A stretch of 64,000 nt of DNA from Candidatus Poribacteria bacterium (lineage in GTDB: Bacteria; Poribacteria; WGA-4E; WGA-3G). Of this stretch, positions 60,801 to 64,000 are shown one piece after another (the stretch's first letter is position 1; each line of letters begins with the position of its first letter). The stretch covers positions 62,001 to 126,000 of the forward strand of contig JAJDTM010000038.1 of the NCBI GenBank assembly GCA_022827185.1. Direction: 5' to 3'. The translations under genes were made by a program, and so were the position numbers. A model generated the notes under the pieces. That model worked only from the letters and a program-made list of their open reading frames with translations. It was not told the DNA's origin and searched no databases.

Positions 60801-61969
60801 TGAACCAACCGCTCGGACTTAAAATTGTCGGACAACAGATTTACGTTGTCGGACGCGACCAGATTACCCGCCTCGTTGATCTCAACGCAGATGGCGAAAC
60901 CGATTTCTACGAGAATTTTAATAATGACACCTACAACAGTGAACACTTCCACGAGCAGGTTATGGACCTGCAGACCGATGCAGCGGGTAATTTCTACTAC
61001 ATGAAATCTGCCCGACACGCATTGCCGGCGCAACACCCGCATCACGGTACACTCATCCGAGTGTCCCCGGATGGGGAACAGTCTACTGTGATCGCTTACG
61101 GATTTCGGGCATCCAATGGGCTTGGGATTGGCCCCGGTCCTACATTCTACGGGACAGATCAGGAAGGCTACTGGATGCCTGCTAACCGCCTGAACCGTAT
61201 CACTGTTCCCGGTCAATTCTACGGTAACCGCTGGGGCTGGTACCCACCGAATGAACCGCTAGACACTTATGAGCCTCCCCTCTGCTGGATCGCTCCCTTC
61301 GTTGACCGATCCCCGGCGGCACCGATTTGGATTCCTGCCGGGACCTGGGGGAAAATGGGCGATTCTCTACTCTCGCTGAGTTACGGTACTGGAAAAGTAT
61401 ACGCTGTTCTTGAACACCAAACAGGAACAACTGTACAAGGTGCGCTCACCGAACTCGGTGTGGAGCTACCTACCGGACTGATGCGTGGACGATTCCATCG
61501 GCACAGTGGGGACCTCTATCTCGTGGGGCTATTCGGCTGGTCGTCCGATAAACAAGAAGATACCGGTTTCTATCGGATCCGCATGACCGGTGCCCCCCTC
61601 CGAACCCCTAAATCGTTCCGTGCTGTCAGCGATGGCTTAGTCATCAATTTCTACGCACCGCTTGCCCCGGAATCCGCCCAAAATCCAGAGAACTGGCGGG
61701 TACAAAGCTGGGAGTACCGCTGGACTGAAAACTACGGTTCGCCGCAGCTGAAGCGTTCCGGCGAGGAGGGCAGGGATATCCACCCTGTCCAATCTGCGAC
61801 GCTTTCTGCGGATGGCAAAACCGTTTTCCTCAAAATCCCGAGTCTAACACCCACAATGCAGTTCCACGTCAACATCACGGGTAGTTTCGCAGACGGTATC
61901 CCTCTGGATTGCTATCTCCACGGCACAATACACACCCTTGAAGATGGACATAGCACGGAGGCTCCGTAG
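57863..61969 (+). CDS. Giant secreted ThuA / DUF6797-like / LamG protein
   Basis: 1368 residues. Residues 1-39 are a signal peptide ending near SIGYAQ. A ThuA-like domain follows (about 40-275: LVFVVGENEYRSEVTMPAL, LLVLYLRFRQLPDAQLALLQ, GGPIVAFRTTTHAF). Next is a DUF6797-like region (about 285-560: WRDMDYGPYLSTAVAANANN, SIEGKLLWENR, LVRIATI). A LamG/concanavalin domain lies at about 650-815 (HWRFDEGSGSHT, LDDLHLYNRALTPDEM). A beta-propeller-type C-terminus follows (WLRFGGFDFFPDGNRAALST and repeated blades). The last residues lack a cell-wall anchor. Such PVC-type architectures are usually extracellular sugar-degrading or binding proteins; the reaction is unknown. No ribosome-binding site. Confidence 0.75.
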   Translation: MSNSSASLNVSVPWTKRISIYLLCLLLAPCIFTSIGYAQPHLVFVVGENEYRSEVTMPALAQVLADHYGFRTTLLLDDVLGGGEANSINGLDALETADLLVLYLRFRQLPDAQLALLQKYIDRGGPIVAFRTTTHAFAYEEADPRAMWWNNFGARELGAPWIYHYGHDASTDATTVGSHPILTGVSPAFHVRSWTYHVRPDYPPKDAQVLVQGRPVLPEGERGGAETVNPIAWTHTHSGGGRVFTTTMGHPEDFSVSDFRRLVVNGIYWCLNREVSRRYPPGWRVKTGQPWRDMDYGPYLSTAVAANANNLTYKGIVIPLTPDLTGGAVVFDTDLLRYSAGWIDGLIDFADVAYNGWHQSFPSIEGKLLWENRVGPGWAKNGSFEDTRAVPFGPLPKDWGHWKGLYLHDNRVVLSYTVGTRSVLETPSLESEEKGFAFARTFHLGPSASSALVRIATIRAGEVSALHEFPRGTGVALCPPGTAPGAQGSLLAALIDAPEGTRWETVKDELRVRFPPSEQAISAKVLIAPAIQDTPELDVWAQFVETSPPVADLTELIRGGPQRWSEKLVTAGHTDIQQQLKVETLKIDAETATWHLEKDGYLPTVLSIENLVPVLGSAGSADQHIAVLRPPTKTTQSASVDEQGRDAALVGHWRFDEGSGSHTVSAPPGKAAIVLDGVRWEAGQWGDSLAFDGGAAARFDENLAIDFDTTDLTFAAWISTKNDGTIFAESLEASEWVPNGKTFFIRDGQLTFDVGWVGVIGGGHSVDDGTWHHVGLTWRHQSGAVTLFLDGEIAAEGDLKPEAALEDDVWRLGFTAPDFPEESPWFEGQLDDLHLYNRALTPDEMSTLYQRLREPPLIAAALVEPTAGAKWRVDAERVSLHRPADTTASVLIWEGSESKLSDFARLAVNGGLDPGQPFAIDRINWPAQNPWASWLRFGGFDFFPDGNRAALSTWSGDVWTVTGLNDTLDTLVWQRIATGLNQPLGLKIVGQQIYVVGRDQITRLVDLNADGETDFYENFNNDTYNSEHFHEQVMDLQTDAAGNFYYMKSARHALPAQHPHHGTLIRVSPDGEQSTVIAYGFRASNGLGIGPGPTFYGTDQEGYWMPANRLNRITVPGQFYGNRWGWYPPNEPLDTYEPPLCWIAPFVDRSPAAPIWIPAGTWGKMGDSLLSLSYGTGKVYAVLEHQTGTTVQGALTELGVELPTGLMRGRFHRHSGDLYLVGLFGWSSDKQEDTGFYRIRMTGAPLRTPKSFRAVSDGLVINFYAPLAPESAQNPENWRVQSWEYRWTENYGSPQLKRSGEEGRDIHPVQSATLSADGKTVFLKIPSLTPTMQFHVNITGSFADGIPLDCYLHGTIHTLEDGHSTEAP

Positions 61970-62004
61970 GGGGTTTTTGCTGGGGTGTTTCTTCTAAGGT
62001 TACC

Positions 62005-62031
62005 GTAGGGGCTGGGTTACCCAGCCCCTAC
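62005..62031 (+). terminator. Perfect 13-bp stem hairpin
   Basis: GTAGGGGCTGGGT (62005-62017) and ACCCAGCCCCTAC (62019-62031) with a one-base centre, 36 bases after the stop of the ThuA gene. No T-run. Just ahead, 61967-61995 is the reverse complement of the family 1 internal motif (GGGTTTTTGCTGGGGTGTTT). Confidence 0.55.
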
Positions 62032-62074
62032 ATTTCGGTTTGACAATTTGAGAGATTTCGGATACCCTATTGAT

Positions 62075-62896
62075 ATGTCAAAAACCACCGAGAAAAAAAC
62101 GATTCAACCGACCGGGAAGTTCCGTGCGATTCCTGTCTCCGTGCCGGACAATCTTGCCAACATCCGGGTCATCCTTTTTGAACCGCGCGAACCGGGAAAT
62201 ATCGGCTCTGTTGCCAGAGTTGTGAAGGGGATGGGACTGTCTGAGCTCTATCTGGTCAACCCTGTTCCGTTCCAAGATGTTGATGCAGCATGGTACATGG
62301 CACACGGTGCAAAGGATATTCTCGAAAATTGCCACGTCGTTCCAGAACTCAAAGACGCACTTGACGGCATCCAATATCTGGTAGGGACGACGCATCGTCG
62401 CCGCGATGTACGCCTGCCGCAACCTGTGCCTGCAAGGGAAGCCGCGCAGACTATCGCCACAATCTCGCAAGATAAACAGGTCGCACTGCTATTTGGACGT
62501 GAGGACTTCGGCTTATCCACCGATCAGATGAGTCTTTGTCAATTGACTGCAAGCGTGCCAATGGCGACCAAAAACCCGTCTCTGAACTTGGCGCAAGCGG
62601 TTCAGATCTTCGCGTATGAAGTCTTCGTTGCGAGTCTCGGCGAGTATCCACCCTCCGAGATTGACTACGCCGAAGTGAACGTTTTGGAAGAGTTCTACGA
62701 GCGTGTGACCCGCCTGTTGGATAAGGTCGGCGTAACCCCATATAACCATGACTGGGAAACGTATCTGAAATCGCTACGGCGGGTCTTCTCCCGCGCACCG
62801 TTAGAGGCACGAGACATCGCCACACTGGACCTGATTTTCTCTACAACATTTCGATATATTGAACGGTTGGAGAAGGAGATCGTAGAGGATAAATAA
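62075..62896 (+). CDS. SpoU-type tRNA methyltransferase (TrmJ-like)
   Basis: 273 residues. The SPOUT (trefoil-knot) signature is present: ILFEPREPGNIGSVARVVKG near the start, LLFGREDFGLSTDQM, and VPMATKNPSLNLAQAVQIF (motif 3). It resembles TrmJ, which 2'-O-methylates tRNA position 32. The C-terminal 70 residues form a helical dimerisation extension. A TTG 9 codons upstream is an alternative start. It probably forms a single-gene unit. Confidence 0.85.
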   Translation: MSKTTEKKTIQPTGKFRAIPVSVPDNLANIRVILFEPREPGNIGSVARVVKGMGLSELYLVNPVPFQDVDAAWYMAHGAKDILENCHVVPELKDALDGIQYLVGTTHRRRDVRLPQPVPAREAAQTIATISQDKQVALLFGREDFGLSTDQMSLCQLTASVPMATKNPSLNLAQAVQIFAYEVFVASLGEYPPSEIDYAEVNVLEEFYERVTRLLDKVGVTPYNHDWETYLKSLRRVFSRAPLEARDIATLDLIFSTTFRYIERLEKEIVEDK

Positions 62897-62952
62897 TTTT
62901 CGTGGAGTGTGCTGACCCAATAGACACACCCAAAGTGTTATGGTAAAGAATC

Positions 62953-64000
62953 ATGAAAACATTTAGCACATACGGACCCGTGAATCCTGAAAAGAATTAC
63001 GTCGTTTCACGCACTGAAGAACTCTCGGACTTTATCAAGCGCGTCAAACAAGGTCGGTATATCGTTATCTTCGCGCCTCGACAGACAGGCAAGACTACAT
63101 TCTTTCAATGGGCACTTGAATCCCTCTCATCCGATACCACAGAAATCTACTTCCCGATTGAACTCAATTTTGAGGTGTATGAAGACTATTCTGCCCCTGA
63201 TTTTTACAACGCCCTCTATCGAAGGATTTGCAAAGAAATTACGCGCGTCTTCCAGAAACGTGGCATCTTGCCTTCTGAAGCTTTAACTCAATTCTTGGAG
63301 AACACAACATTAACCGATCACGTTGCAATGATGGAATTCTTTGAACAATTCGGGGAATTTCTCGGAGATGAGAGGTTTGTCCTCATCATTGACGAGTTTG
63401 ATGGGATCCCCCGCGATGCTGTGAGCGGTTTCCTTCGTTCACTCCGTAATATTTATGTTCACGGTTCTATGCGCCAATGTCCCTACAGTGTTAGCATTGT
63501 AGGCGTTAAGAACATCGCGCAGCTCAATTTAGATCGCTCTATCTCGCCGTTCAATATCCAGGACGAGTTCACCTTGCCTAACTTCACCCTTGAGCAGGTC
63601 CGCGAGCTCCTTGCACAGTATACAGACGAGGTCGGACAACCCTTTGCTCCCGAAGTTATTGAGAGTATTCACAGACAAACTGCCGGACAACCGTTCCTCG
63701 TCAACCGCTTCGCACAGATTCTCACCGAGGAGATGGACATCCCGAAAACTGACACGCTTACGATGACACACTTCTCAAAGGCACACGCAGAAATTCTTGA
63801 AGAAAGGAATACCAACCTTACGCATCTGGTAACGAATATTCGTAGGGACCCGCGCTTTAAAAACATTCTGATGGAAATCGTTTCTTACGAGAGAGGAGTC
63901 CGTTTCAGCTTACGCCAAGAAATCATCAGCGAACTCGCCACTTACGGCGTAATCGCGAGAGGGGCTGACGATCGCTGTGAGATCATCAACCCAATTTATC
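62953..64000 (+). CDS. AAA-like P-loop ATPase, cut by the right edge
   Basis: At least 349 codons with no stop before the window ends. Walker A is IVIFAPRQTGKTTFF (near residue 40) and Walker B is FVLIIDEFDGIP (near 140), with a downstream VSIVGVKNIAQLNLD. This layout fits the AAA-like (AAA_35-type) family common in these genomes, often with a C-terminal PD-(D/E)xK nuclease-like domain that would lie beyond the edge. The ATG has no strong ribosome-binding site. The role (regulatory or defence) is unknown. Confidence 0.7.
   Translation, partial: MKTFSTYGPVNPEKNYVVSRTEELSDFIKRVKQGRYIVIFAPRQTGKTTFFQWALESLSSDTTEIYFPIELNFEVYEDYSAPDFYNALYRRICKEITRVFQKRGILPSEALTQFLENTTLTDHVAMMEFFEQFGEFLGDERFVLIIDEFDGIPRDAVSGFLRSLRNIYVHGSMRQCPYSVSIVGVKNIAQLNLDRSISPFNIQDEFTLPNFTLEQVRELLAQYTDEVGQPFAPEVIESIHRQTAGQPFLVNRFAQILTEEMDIPKTDTLTMTHFSKAHAEILEERNTNLTHLVTNIRRDPRFKNILMEIVSYERGVRFSLRQEIISELATYGVIARGADDRCEIINPIY

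Noticed and set aside
1..64000. CRISPR array, tRNA or rRNA genes
   Set aside because: No regularly spaced repeats with unique spacers and no cloverleaf or rRNA-like stretch was found by reading.

Overview
The window looks like part of a Candidatus Poribacteria-type genome (a sponge-associated lineage). This is inferred from content only: eight phytanoyl-CoA dioxygenase (PhyH) genes, type I sulfatases, a Uma2-type nuclease, LamG/ThuA/DUF6797-like secreted proteins, a DUF6785-like membrane protein and many short intergenic repeats. There is no rRNA, tRNA or CRISPR array, and taxonomy was not tested by search.

Layout. 1-8 kb: an enolase-superfamily gene running off the left edge, a polytopic membrane protein, a lipoprotein, three PhyH genes (two a tandem duplicate) and a sigma-54 activator with an N-terminal Rieske domain. 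8-9.1 kb: a divergent cupin-VOC operon behind a perfect sigma-54 promoter. 9.2-22 kb: a lyase-like alpha/alpha-toroid protein with a membrane partner, a double-PhyH protein, two divergent sulfatases, a beta-lactamase-fold/cupin fusion, a lipoprotein, a Gfo/Idh/MocA oxidoreductase, a cysteine desulfurase and a toxin-antitoxin-like pair. 22.6-27.8 kb: an acyl-activating enzyme, a Uma2 nuclease, a DUF362 protein and a PhyH. 28-29.7 kb: a DNA methyltransferase with a likely restriction partner. 29.8-35.8 kb: a LamG remnant, tandem PhyH genes, an IsrB-type RNA-guided nuclease homologue behind a second sigma-54 promoter, an FGE-like protein and another PhyH. 36-39 kb: a secreted protein and a 1.7 kb repeat-rich gap with a third sigma-54 promoter. 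39.2-49 kb: a circularly permuted ATP-grasp / alpha-E / transglutaminase cluster. 49.3-51.2 kb: a MazG-like protein and a BrnT toxin overlapping a TIR gene. 51.3-57.3 kb: sugar-acid genes, a Dam methylase, then secG-tpiA-gap. 57.8-64 kb: a giant ThuA/LamG protein, a TrmJ-like methyltransferase and an ATPase cut by the right edge.

How it fits together. Sulfatases, the lyase-like protein, the uronate-isomerase-like protein, oxidoreductases and an enolase-superfamily enzyme suggest use of sulfated or acidic polysaccharides. Interspersed are defence, toxin and mobile modules. The most notable items are (i) three consensus-perfect sigma-54 promoters plus a Rieske-fused activator with symmetric upstream sites; (ii) a BrnT toxin overlapping a TIR protein whose N-terminus looks antitoxin-like; (iii) an IsrB homologue with a pseudoknot-capable leader; (iv) MITE-like repeats with visible target duplications; and (v) a second repeat family that ends in a Shine-Dalgarno-like sequence next to start codons.
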